Positions 26,678 to 33,983 of a stretch of DNA of 64,000 bases are shown here, piece by piece. Every line of letters begins with the position of its first letter. The stretch's first letter is position 1. The position numbers were made by a program, and so were the translations under genes. This stretch comes from Confluentibacter lentus. Its GTDB lineage: Bacteria; Bacteroidota; Bacteroidia; Flavobacteriales; Flavobacteriaceae. The stretch is taken from positions 62,001 to 126,000 of the forward strand of contig NZ_NIHE01000009.1 of the NCBI RefSeq assembly GCF_002806995.1. Reading direction: 5' to 3'. The notes beneath the pieces are model-generated. The model saw only the letters and a program-made list of their open reading frames with translations, made no database searches and was not told where the DNA came from.

Positions 26678-27334
26678 TTATTTTCGTTTATCATTTGTGT
26701 GCTTGTCAAAGGCAATGAGGTTGAATAATTGGCGCATTCTACTCCGTACCCTATTTCCGTACAGATCTTCCAATTCCTCGGCATTCAAGTTCGTTGTGGC
26801 ATGTGTTTTTATGTTGTGTTTTAGGAAAATTTCATATCGGGATAAGAGTATTTCTCCCATGACATTGCAATCTTTTCCATAATGTCTGCCAATGGGTTCA
26901 ACACCCAAATCATCAAAACAAAAAAACTGACCGTTGCCATAATCTTCAATGGTTTTGTAGCCAATATGGTTAAACCCGAAAACGATGTTACGAGAAGGTA
27001 CTACAATGTATGGACGTTGATGTGGGACAATGAATTTTAAAAGTCGCATCAAACTGGTTTTGCCACAACCAACTGGACCAGAAAGTAAGATGCCTTTGTT
27101 TGGATCGATATCATGTCGTTCGCAGTTCTCAATGTCTTTTATAAAATAATGGCAAAGTTTCATAATGACGTTATGGTCTTCTTCGTATATTTTAAAATGC
27201 TTACCAAAGAGTAGTTTTCCTTTAGCATCCAGATAAATTAGTATTTTCCCAAAATCATAGGTAACAGCTTTTCCATCGAATGTACCAATGGAAAATTCTA
27301 CACCACCTTCGGTTATTTTAGAGGGGTTGACCAT
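26678..27334 (-). CDS. DnaC/IstB-like P-loop ATPase
   Basis: A 218-residue AAA+-type ATPase with Walker A GPVGCGKTSLM, Walker B FFCFDDLG, and the sensor region HATTNLNAEELEDLYGNRVRSRMRQLFN, the pattern of helicase loaders. It likely loads a helicase during element replication or processing. I prefer the ATG at 27334 (MVNPSKI), which overlaps the upstream gene by 17 bp; the longer start at 27388 would overlap it by 71 bp. It belongs to the minus-strand HTH, replication-protein and ATPase operon. Confidence 0.85.
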   Translation of the reverse strand: MVNPSKITEGGVEFSIGTFDGKAVTYDFGKILIYLDAKGKLLFGKHFKIYEEDHNVIMKLCHYFIKDIENCERHDIDPNKGILLSGPVGCGKTSLMRLLKFIVPHQRPYIVVPSRNIVFGFNHIGYKTIEDYGNGQFFCFDDLGVEPIGRHYGKDCNVMGEILLSRYEIFLKHNIKTHATTNLNAEELEDLYGNRVRSRMRQLFNLIAFDKHTNDKRK

Positions 27335-27974
27335 AATCTTTGATTTTAGTGGTTTTAAGGTTGTCCTTGTTTTGAGACACTGCTTCAACCTTTTCTATAT
27401 CGTTTGCTTTCAGCATCCAATTTTCAGCTGTTGCGTGCCAGTTGACAATTTTTATTTTACCACCTAGTTTCCATCCAATAGAAGTATAATGATTATAGAA
27501 TTTTTTACCTTCAATAACAGTCCATCCTTTTTTTATAAAAAAATCTAAAACTTCATTTTCATTTTTAGGTAGCTTAGTTTTAATACTGTTTTCTATTTGT
27601 TTATTAATGTTTATATTAGGTACTATTGCTTGTACACTACTTGTTTCAAGCTTGTTCACAACTTGTTCAGGAGTTGTATCAAAAATGAGCATCTTCACCC
27701 GACTCCCTTTATAAGGATTATGGGATGGTAAATATTTGATATATTTCCAGGCATCGAGTGCTCTAAGGCATCGATGATAAGTTGCATACGAGCCAATCTT
27801 GGATAACTGCATTATTTCTTCCCGATTTATAAAGAATTCTTTGGGAAAACGACTTAAGTTCCAGTATTGGAACAGTGACATATATAAGCTTACATGCGTG
27901 GGGTTTAAACGACTATCTTTTATAAATTGCTGAAACACAGAATTAAGGTGTTTTATGTAATTGACATGATTCAA
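27318..27974 (-). CDS. Element replication-type protein with N-terminal winged helix
   Basis: A 218-residue protein. Residues about 1-95 look like a winged-helix domain (NPTHVSLYMSLFQYWNLSRF ... EEIMQLSKIGSYATYHRCLRAL). A linker follows, and the C-terminal part (FFIKKGWTVIEGKKFYNHYTSIGWKLGGK ... WHATAENWML) resembles the DnaD-like or primosome-type tails seen in phage and transposon replication proteins. It lies directly upstream of a DnaC-like loader, so a replication-initiation role for the excised element is likely. I do not recognise an exact family. Confidence 0.72.
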   Translation of the reverse strand: MNHVNYIKHLNSVFQQFIKDSRLNPTHVSLYMSLFQYWNLSRFPKEFFINREEIMQLSKIGSYATYHRCLRALDAWKYIKYLPSHNPYKGSRVKMLIFDTTPEQVVNKLETSSVQAIVPNININKQIENSIKTKLPKNENEVLDFFIKKGWTVIEGKKFYNHYTSIGWKLGGKIKIVNWHATAENWMLKANDIEKVEAVSQNKDNLKTTKIKDYGQPL

Positions 27975-27977
27975 AAC

Positions 27978-28250
27978 TTATTTGGAGATTTTATTTTGTT
28001 CAAACAAGGTTGAAATCTCCTGATGGTCGTAGTAAATAACACCACCTATTCTAGAGAAGGGCAACGTGCCATTATCGCGAAATGTTTGCAGTGTTCCTTG
28101 AGAAATACCCATCATCTTTTTAACATCTGATGATTTTATCCATTTCTTTGGTGTGCCTTTAGATGAATTATTTAGAAGTTTTTTAATATCCGCAAGGAGT
28201 TCTAACTTAAACGCTCTCAAATCTTCTGTTGTAATTATGTTTGCAGGCAT
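27978..28250 (-). CDS. Excisionase-like helix-turn-helix protein
   Basis: A 90-residue DNA-binding protein with an N-terminal helix and a C-terminal MerR/Xis-type HTH (WIKSSDVKKMMGISQGTLQTFRDNGTLPFSRIGGVIYYD). Such proteins act as excisionases or regulators in Bacteroidota conjugative transposons. It is 3 bp upstream of the replication-type gene and heads that operon. A hairpin-plus-T-run lies 16 bp before its start, suggesting attenuation of this operon. Confidence 0.85.
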   Translation of the reverse strand: MPANIITTEDLRAFKLELLADIKKLLNNSSKGTPKKWIKSSDVKKMMGISQGTLQTFRDNGTLPFSRIGGVIYYDHQEISTLFEQNKISK

Positions 28251-28265
28251 CTTCTAGTGATTTTA

Positions 28266-28312
28266 AAAAAGCAAAACCGTCGGAAATTAAAATTAAGCGT
28301 TGACGGTTTTGC
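28266..28312 (-). terminator. Hairpin with T-run in the leader of the excisionase-like operon (attenuator candidate)
   Basis: On the minus strand, perfect 11-bp arms GCAAAACCGTC and GACGGTTTTGC (28302-28312 and 28271-28281) enclose a 20-nt loop, followed by TTTTTT and then the start codon at 28250. It has the form of an intrinsic terminator but lies immediately upstream of a gene on the same strand. It could end rteC read-through or act as a regulated attenuator. Confidence 0.7.
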
Positions 28313-28374
28313 TACAAATTGGCTTTCGTTTTACAAAACTGTTGCAATCTTTCATTCTTTCATCACAAGTAGTC

Positions 28375-28525
28375 ACCTAATAAGGTCAAATTTTAACATT
28401 TATAATTTGAGCAGGGTTTTAAAGCAAATACATATGAAAACGTAGCTTTTTATTCACATAAAATCACTAAAATCTGATTGGTAAACTAAAAAATCATCTA
28501 ATTTTAAATTTTACCTAATAAGGTC
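28375..28525. repeat. Two copies of the 13-bp repeat ACCTAATAAGGTC in the rteC/HTH gap
   Basis: Identical copies lie at 28375-28387 and 28513-28525, start to start 138 bp. Each is itself a rough dyad (ACCT....AGGT). They sit in the control region between rteC and the excisionase-like operon, so they are candidate binding sites for RteC or the HTH protein. Confidence 0.75.
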
Positions 28526-28548
28526 TTTGTGGTATTTTAAAAGTTGGA

Positions 28549-29415
28549 TTAGCCGTCTTGGTTATCCATTTCTTGGATAAGCCTTGAAGATAGGTCGTCC
28601 AAGAATTTGGTGCGGCTTTTTTTTCGGGATTTTATTTCAGAATATATTCTATAAAAATCAATATGTTGCATATTGAAAACCTGCTGTAGAGCTGTTGCGA
28701 TTTCTTTTATACCAACTTTACCTTCATTAATAATATCACTATGATAAAGCGCATAGGTTAGCTCAGTAAATGCGGACTGGGATGCTGTCCATTTTAGCTT
28801 GCTATGTGAGATTGACATTGGTTTATTATTGCTATCTATGAGGTGTTCTAGATACGTGATGAGTCGTTTATAAGCATGGAATTTTCCTAAAAGCAAATCG
28901 TGTGATGTGTTGAAATCCATATCAAAAAAGTAAGCTTCTGAATCGATTACATGTACATTGAAAGTGGTTTGACGAACAAAGTATTGGTTATCAAAATGTG
29001 TATTCCCGAGCGTAATGTAATTGGCAAAATTCATATGATGCACAAAAAACGAATTCAACCTATTGATTTTTTCATTGATAAAATCAATTTGAATGGTTTT
29101 GCCCCCTTTTGGAAATTCGCTTTCAAAGGCGAATAGTTCTGTGTAGTAGATTAGGTTCGAGAGTGGTATTTGTTTAGAGAATTTAAAAAACTCGATTTCT
29201 TTTGCGTTAGAATCAAATTTGTGTGAAACTATTGAAGTCCTGAACTTAGCAAGCAAATGTCTGCATAATATAATCGATTGACTTGATTTTTCTATACGCT
29301 TCATATCGGACAACTCCATTTGTTGTAGTTGCAAGCTTAAATTATGCGATAGTGAGGAATAATCCATTTTTGAAATGTTATGTAGCCTTTTGTGCGCCTT
29401 TTTAAAATAAGGCAT
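28549..29415 (-). CDS. rteC: RteC-family regulator of element excision
   Basis: A 288-residue protein of the RteC family. The N-terminal long helices (LSLQLQQMELSDMKRIEKSSQSI), the central FFVHHMNFANYITLGNTHFDNQYFVR segment and the C-terminal winged-helix-like KLKWTASQSAFTELTYALYHSDIIN ... IATALQQVFN match the family. In CTnDOT, RteC activates the excision operon by binding upstream of its promoter. Here it lies just upstream of an excisionase-like gene on the same strand, with repeated sites between. No RteA/RteB two-component genes are present in the window. Confidence 0.88.
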   Translation of the reverse strand: MPYFKKAHKRLHNISKMDYSSLSHNLSLQLQQMELSDMKRIEKSSQSIILCRHLLAKFRTSIVSHKFDSNAKEIEFFKFSKQIPLSNLIYYTELFAFESEFPKGGKTIQIDFINEKINRLNSFFVHHMNFANYITLGNTHFDNQYFVRQTTFNVHVIDSEAYFFDMDFNTSHDLLLGKFHAYKRLITYLEHLIDSNNKPMSISHSKLKWTASQSAFTELTYALYHSDIINEGKVGIKEIATALQQVFNMQHIDFYRIYSEIKSRKKSRTKFLDDLSSRLIQEMDNQDG

Positions 29416-29774
29416 TAAATACCAACCAAAAAAACAAAGAGTGTAGTAATTTATAAATCCTTATAATCTTAAATAGTGAATTTGTAAATTCCGAGTTATT
29501 GACATAATAGATATAACTTTAAAATTTAACCAAATTGATATTCACTTCACAAGACAGCAAGCTAAATGAAGTTCAAGACTTCTTTAACTTATTATAATCA
29601 TGATAATCCCATGTCTTAAGTAAACAAATCTGTGTTAAACATTAAGTTTATTAAAGTAGGAATAAAACTTAATTTTTGTGGTGAAAATAATATTTTAATT
29701 AAAAATTATTAACTTTATTGTAATTAATAAGTTGAAAAACAACGATTTGCTTTTTCTACAATTAACTTTTAATA
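29416..29774. other. 359-bp non-coding gap between rteC and the peptide locus
   Basis: Very AT-rich and without an open frame of note. It must hold the rteC promoter (minus strand) and the promoter of the AraC-type regulator (plus strand). I see no clear -33/-7 pair. The right boundary of the conjugative element could fall here, but no repeat or attachment site is recognisable. Confidence 0.5.
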
Positions 29775-31496
29775 ATGCTGGAAATTCATAGTGTAGATTC
29801 ATACCATCCATTTTTATCTATTTTTTTTAAAAATTTATTATTTTTTCTTGTGGCTTTAATTGGGACATCCCAAGAAAAGAACTATTTCTTAAAAAGTGAT
29901 ACACTCCAAAACAAAACTTATGAACAGTTAAATAATTTATCGGATAATGCCATCCAAAGTAATAATAGCATTTCTTTAAGTGCTTATAGAAATTATCATC
30001 TTAAAAAAGCCAAAAACGAGAATAACCATTTAGAAATAGCACGTGCCTATTATTCATTTATAACTTGGGAAAATTTGAATAAAGATTTGGCATATTGTGA
30101 TTCTATAATTGATATAACAAAAAATAGTGATCATCAAGCTTATCCAACCAATGGATATTTACTCAAAGCACAATTATACTATAAAAATTCAGATTTTGTC
30201 AAAGCTTTGGATAATTATATAATAGCCAATGACTGGGCGATAAAGAAGCAATTTGAACCTTTACAAATTGAATCTGTTTTAGGGATTGCCGCTATTAAAA
30301 ATGTTTGGGGTCAACATGAAGAAGCTTTGGGTATGTACAGGTCGAATTATTTCGAGATCATACAATCACCAAACTATATGGATGATTTGTATTTTGAATA
30401 TATCGAGCTTGCTAGGAATTTTTCGCTTTCTCTAATTAGAAATAACGAACCAGATTCTGCATTGTTTATTGTTAAAAATGCCATGAAAAATGCTCATGAG
30501 GCACAGGATTTGATCTCTTATTACGATTTGGGAAAGGTTCATGCCACGGCTAATTTTTATTTGAAAAAGTACCCCAACACATTAGACTCTCTTTTGAAAT
30601 TTTCACCAAAATACTCCGATATAGTTCTTGCTGACAGTTATTATATGATGGCTAAAATGTACCAATATAAATACAATCATTTATTGGCTGAAAAGTATTT
30701 TAAAAAAATAGATTCGATCCATCAAAGCCTAGGAGATCCGTTTCCTGAATTAAAAGATGTTTATAATGAACTGTACAAATATTCAAAAAAACGAGGTGAA
30801 AATGAAAAGCAGTTGTATTATTTAAATCAATTATTAGCGGTTGACAGTATTTTGGACTTAAATTATAACAGCGTAAATGAAAAAATGCGACTGGATTATG
30901 ATATTCCCCAATTTAAAAAAGTAAAAGCCAACTTAACAAGAAAATTAGCCATGAAGGAGCAACAATTGTGGTTATATATCGTTCTTTCCATCCTTATAAT
31001 ATCAATATTACTTTTCATTTACTTTAAACGTCAACAAAAACTAAAAGATAGGCTACATAAATTATTGCAAACAGATGTTATTGAAAATACGGAAGTAATA
31101 TTTAAAGATACAAAGACTAGTTCCATAGAAATGTCAAAAGACACCATTAATGATATTTTGGAGCAACTATCATCTTTCGAAAAATCTAAAGGATACCTAT
31201 CAAAAGATATAACCCTTCATTCTCTTGCAAAGGAGTTTAACACGAATTCATCTTATTTGTCAAGCATTATAAATCAAGTCAAACAAATTAATTTCGCAAC
31301 TTATTTAAAAAATATGAGAATAATCAATGCCATTAATGAAATCAAAAAAAACAGAGAATTGCTGAAATACTCCATGAATGGGCTAGCGGATGAATTCGGC
31401 TTTTCTACTGCAGAATCATTTTCTAAAGCATTTAGAGAAAAAACAGGAGTAAAGCCATCTTATTTTCTTGATGAGCTAAGAAAGGAAAAGATGTAA
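29775..31496 (+). CDS. Membrane-spanning TPR / AraC-type transcription regulator
   Basis: A 573-residue one-component sensor-regulator. Residues about 15-32 form an N-terminal signal or membrane segment. Residues about 55-370 are TPR-like helical pairs (YYKNSDFVKALDNYIIAND, GQHEEALGMYRSN, HLLAEKYFKKI). A membrane helix follows (398-417), then a cytoplasmic AraC DNA-binding domain (about 456-573) with both helix-turn-helix units and the closing GFSTAESFSKAFREKTGVKPS. This places the TPR region in the periplasm and the DNA-binding part inside. It lies 103 bp upstream of the peptide precursor in the same direction, so it probably controls that operon, perhaps by sensing the exported peptide. Confidence 0.88.
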   Translation: MLEIHSVDSYHPFLSIFFKNLLFFLVALIGTSQEKNYFLKSDTLQNKTYEQLNNLSDNAIQSNNSISLSAYRNYHLKKAKNENNHLEIARAYYSFITWENLNKDLAYCDSIIDITKNSDHQAYPTNGYLLKAQLYYKNSDFVKALDNYIIANDWAIKKQFEPLQIESVLGIAAIKNVWGQHEEALGMYRSNYFEIIQSPNYMDDLYFEYIELARNFSLSLIRNNEPDSALFIVKNAMKNAHEAQDLISYYDLGKVHATANFYLKKYPNTLDSLLKFSPKYSDIVLADSYYMMAKMYQYKYNHLLAEKYFKKIDSIHQSLGDPFPELKDVYNELYKYSKKRGENEKQLYYLNQLLAVDSILDLNYNSVNEKMRLDYDIPQFKKVKANLTRKLAMKEQQLWLYIVLSILIISILLFIYFKRQQKLKDRLHKLLQTDVIENTEVIFKDTKTSSIEMSKDTINDILEQLSSFEKSKGYLSKDITLHSLAKEFNTNSSYLSSIINQVKQINFATYLKNMRIINAINEIKKNRELLKYSMNGLADEFGFSTAESFSKAFREKTGVKPSYFLDELRKEKM

Positions 31497-31504
31497 AAAA
31501 AAAT

Positions 31505-31528
31505 ACACGTTATTTATAAATGACGTGT
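31505..31528. promoter_or_regulatory. 24-bp near-perfect dyad between regulator and precursor (operator candidate)
   Basis: ACACGT-TATTTATAAATG-ACGTGT reads almost the same on both strands, with a single mismatched pair. It sits 8 bp after the regulator stop and about 70 bp before the precursor ATG. It lacks a downstream T-run on the plus strand, so it is not a usual terminator for the regulator gene. An operator is as likely. Confidence 0.55.
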
Positions 31529-31599
31529 ATAAACCTGTGGTTTGAATAACACGCTTTTTTACTTTTATAAAAGTTATTAATCCATAAAAACTTTTAATT

Positions 31600-31737
31600 A
31601 TGAAATCAAAAACAGAGAAAAAAGCAAAGAGTCTAAGCAAGTTTTCAAATAAGAAAATTAAAAATCCAGAGGCTATAATCGGGGGTGGAGATGGTCCCAT
31701 TGATCGAGATAAGATTAGAACATCAGAGAGAAGGTGA
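31600..31737 (+). CDS. 45-residue double-glycine precursor peptide (putative bacteriocin or signal peptide)
   Basis: A short gene starting ATG 31600 and ending TGA 31735-31737. The N-terminal ~29 residues are strongly basic (MKSKTEKKAKSLSKFSNKKI, then KNPEAII) and end in GGG. The C-terminal part would be GDGPIDRDKIRTSERR, or one residue shorter. A Gly-Gly cleavage point is what C39-peptidase exporters recognise, and such an exporter lies two genes downstream. The candidate core has no cysteine and one proline. Coding is supported by position between a regulator and a processing/export operon, and by flanking hairpins. I do not recognise the family. Confidence 0.8.
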   Translation: MKSKTEKKAKSLSKFSNKKIKNPEAIIGGGDGPIDRDKIRTSERR

Positions 31738-31746
31738 TTTCCAAAC

Positions 31747-31788
31747 TAATCCTAAAAAAACCTTATTCAAAGTGTTTTTTTAGGATTA
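31747..31788 (+). promoter_or_regulatory. 15-bp perfect hairpin between precursor and processing/export genes
   Basis: Arms TAATCCTAAAAAAAC (31747-31761) and GTTTTTTTAGGATTA (31774-31788) are fully complementary, with a 12-nt loop. It starts 9 bp after the precursor stop. There is no T-run beyond the distal arm, but the arm itself holds seven T. This is a typical place for a partial terminator or RNA-stabilising stem that lets the small precursor be made in excess over the downstream enzymes. Confidence 0.75.
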
Positions 31789-31801
31789 AAATCTGATATA
31801 T

Positions 31802-33973
31802 ATGAAATATGTTTGCCTAGTATTATTAGGTATTATCATTTTAAAATGTGATAGAAAGGAAAATATTAAAGCTTTTCTGAATTATCCTCATATGGTTAAA
31901 TATGCTGTAAAGGATAACTATTATAGCGTCACAATAGAGGACGAATACCGCCATTTGGAAAATCTTCATGACTCCACAGTCATAAATTGGTTCAGGGATC
32001 AGGATGATCATGCTGAAAAGTTTTTAGGAGAGTTAGAAAATCAAGTGTTGATTGCAGGTCAGATTAGATCCTATTACTCAAACGAACACCAACTTATTTC
32101 TAATGTAAAATCCACAAAAAATGGAAGAAGTTTTTTTCTTAAAGGAAGCAACAAAGGTGATGTTGAGAAACTTTTTTATAAAGAAAATATAGATTCTGAT
32201 GACATTGAACTGTTTGATCCAAGAACATTTCAAAAGGACCTAAATCGAGAATACACCATCAATTATATACAACCATCTTGGGAAGGGGGCTATGTATTGG
32301 TTTCTTTAGGGTATGATGGACTTAAAGGTTCTAGTTTGGTGATTATAGATATGAGGACAAAAAAATTACTTCCAGAAATAATAACCAATGCAGCCCCGGA
32401 CACCTATCTAGGTGTTTCATGGCTTCCAGATTCAAGTGGTTTTTTGTACTTATATATTCCAGTATTGGATTCAAATGAGGGAAATTATATGTTGAATTCA
32501 AGCACAGTGATGCATAAATTAGGAGATGATCCAGATAAACGACATATTGTTTTTTCATCGCGGTCAGATAAAGGAATAACAAAGGAAGATATTCCCATAG
32601 CAAAGGTGCTTTCAAATAATGATGAGTATATAATTGGTTATAAAGCTTCGGTGGAAAATTATTGGTCGGCTTATTATGCGAACATTAGTGATCTGAATAA
32701 AGATGAAATTATTTGGAAACCGTTTTATTCAACAGAAGATAAGATTTATGCTGATTATGGTTATTTTATGGGAGATGAATTTGTCTTCGTCTCTGGAAAA
32801 GATGCTGATAATCGATGCGTTTCCAGTTTTAATATAAAGTCCAAGGCAACTTCAACGACAAAGCAATTGGTTCCTGAAAAAAAAGATGAAGTAATTACAT
32901 CGTTATATGCTGCGAACAACAAATTATATTATACAACTTCTAAATTTGGAGTAGAGGCCTTTTTGTATGAATACAAAGAAGGGGAGGAATCGAAACTAAA
33001 GTTGCCTTACACTTCAGGAGCTATCCACCTTTATAGCAGTTCTAATGAAAGTCCCAATTTGTATATTGGTATCGATGGATGGACTATTGATTATAAAAGA
33101 TTTATTTTTAAGGATTCTCAATTTAAACTTGACCCTTTGTCCAGTCATCAAAACTATCCTGAATTTGATGAACTAGAAGTGAAAGAAATTCAAGTTTTAT
33201 CGCATGACGGTGTTCAAGTACCTATGTCTTTAATTTATAGAAAAGATATAAAGATGAACGGATTAAATCCAACATTTATATATACTTATGGCGCTTATGG
33301 AGAAACTATCGCTCCCTATTTTTCACCTATTTTTTTAAATTGGGTACAAAATGGAGGTGTATTTGCTGTACCCCATATAAGAGGGGGCGGAGAAAAGGGT
33401 GATTCTTGGCATAAGCAAGGTATGAAATCAACCAAATCGAATTCATGGAGAGACATTATTGCTTGTACAGAATATCTAATAGAAAATAAATTCACTTCCA
33501 AAGGAAAAACAGTTTTATACAGTAGCAGTGCTGGCACAGTTTCTACAGGCATGGCTATTGTGGAGCGCCCAGATTTGTTTAAGGTCTTTGTAGCTGTTGT
33601 ACCCATGCTAAATCCATTGCGCAGCGAAGCACGTACCAATAATGCATCCAACTATCTTGAATATGGTTCTGTAAAAGATTCTTTGGAGTGTATGGCTCTT
33701 ATTAAAATGGATCCTTATGTTAACTTAAAACCCAATGTCGATTACCCTGCCTCTTTAATTATATCAAGTTTCTATGATGCTCGAATTGATCCCTGGATTC
33801 CTGGAAAATTTGCAGCTAAATTACAAGCCTATTCAACCTCTGGGCTTCCTGTTTTTTTGGATGTTATATACGATGCTGGCCATGATGGTGGCGATACCAT
33901 GGAAGAGCGTATACAAGAATATTCCAGAGTATTTGCCTTTGCCTTTTGGCAGACCAATCACAGTTTAAAGTAA
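31802..33973 (+). CDS. Prolyl oligopeptidase-family (S9A) serine peptidase lipoprotein
   Basis: A 723-residue S9A peptidase with an N-terminal beta-propeller (about 90-430) and a C-terminal alpha/beta-hydrolase. The signal and lipobox (LGIIILKC) place it in the periplasm or outer membrane. Landmarks are IYTYGAYGE, HIRGGGEKG, the nucleophile in LYSSSAGTVSTG, the acidic FYDARIDPW segment and the histidine in YDAGHDGGDT. Catalysis looks possible, though the Ser motif and the DDR motif (DAR) are variant. S9A enzymes cut after proline in short peptides, and some act as RiPP macrocyclases. It sits between the precursor and its exporter, so the precursor is the likely substrate. An immunity or inactivating role is also possible. 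Confidence 0.88.
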   Translation: MKYVCLVLLGIIILKCDRKENIKAFLNYPHMVKYAVKDNYYSVTIEDEYRHLENLHDSTVINWFRDQDDHAEKFLGELENQVLIAGQIRSYYSNEHQLISNVKSTKNGRSFFLKGSNKGDVEKLFYKENIDSDDIELFDPRTFQKDLNREYTINYIQPSWEGGYVLVSLGYDGLKGSSLVIIDMRTKKLLPEIITNAAPDTYLGVSWLPDSSGFLYLYIPVLDSNEGNYMLNSSTVMHKLGDDPDKRHIVFSSRSDKGITKEDIPIAKVLSNNDEYIIGYKASVENYWSAYYANISDLNKDEIIWKPFYSTEDKIYADYGYFMGDEFVFVSGKDADNRCVSSFNIKSKATSTTKQLVPEKKDEVITSLYAANNKLYYTTSKFGVEAFLYEYKEGEESKLKLPYTSGAIHLYSSSNESPNLYIGIDGWTIDYKRFIFKDSQFKLDPLSSHQNYPEFDELEVKEIQVLSHDGVQVPMSLIYRKDIKMNGLNPTFIYTYGAYGETIAPYFSPIFLNWVQNGGVFAVPHIRGGGEKGDSWHKQGMKSTKSNSWRDIIACTEYLIENKFTSKGKTVLYSSSAGTVSTGMAIVERPDLFKVFVAVVPMLNPLRSEARTNNASNYLEYGSVKDSLECMALIKMDPYVNLKPNVDYPASLIISSFYDARIDPWIPGKFAAKLQAYSTSGLPVFLDVIYDAGHDGGDTMEERIQEYSRVFAFAFWQTNHSLK

Positions 33974-33983
33974 TATAATAAAG

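Larger units (their letters stand above)
6740..29415. mobile_element. Integrative conjugative element with type II CBASS and AbiE cargo (limits approximate)
   Basis: The interval holds the parts expected of a Bacteroidota conjugative transposon: ssb, relaxosome accessory protein and relaxase, coupling ATPase, a TraE-to-TraN type IV secretion block, a cell-wall amidase, replication/excision-type genes and RteC. VirB2, B3, B4, B5-like, B6, B8, B9 and B10 counterparts are all intact. I find no tyrosine or serine integrase, no topoisomerase and no TraO/P/Q, so the element may be immobilised or may use a recombinase supplied from elsewhere. The ends are set by the first and last recognisable element genes. 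The true boundaries could be several hundred bases further out, and on the right could include the peptide locus. Confidence 0.8.

Noticed and set aside
28251-28548. CRISPR-like array
   Set aside because: Only two repeat copies 138 bp apart, with no regular spacers and no cas genes anywhere in the window.
31600-31737. Lanthipeptide, thiopeptide or graspetide precursor
   Set aside because: The core has no cysteine, and no LanB/LanM, YcaO, ATP-grasp or radical-SAM gene lies nearby. A plain or protease-matured peptide fits better.
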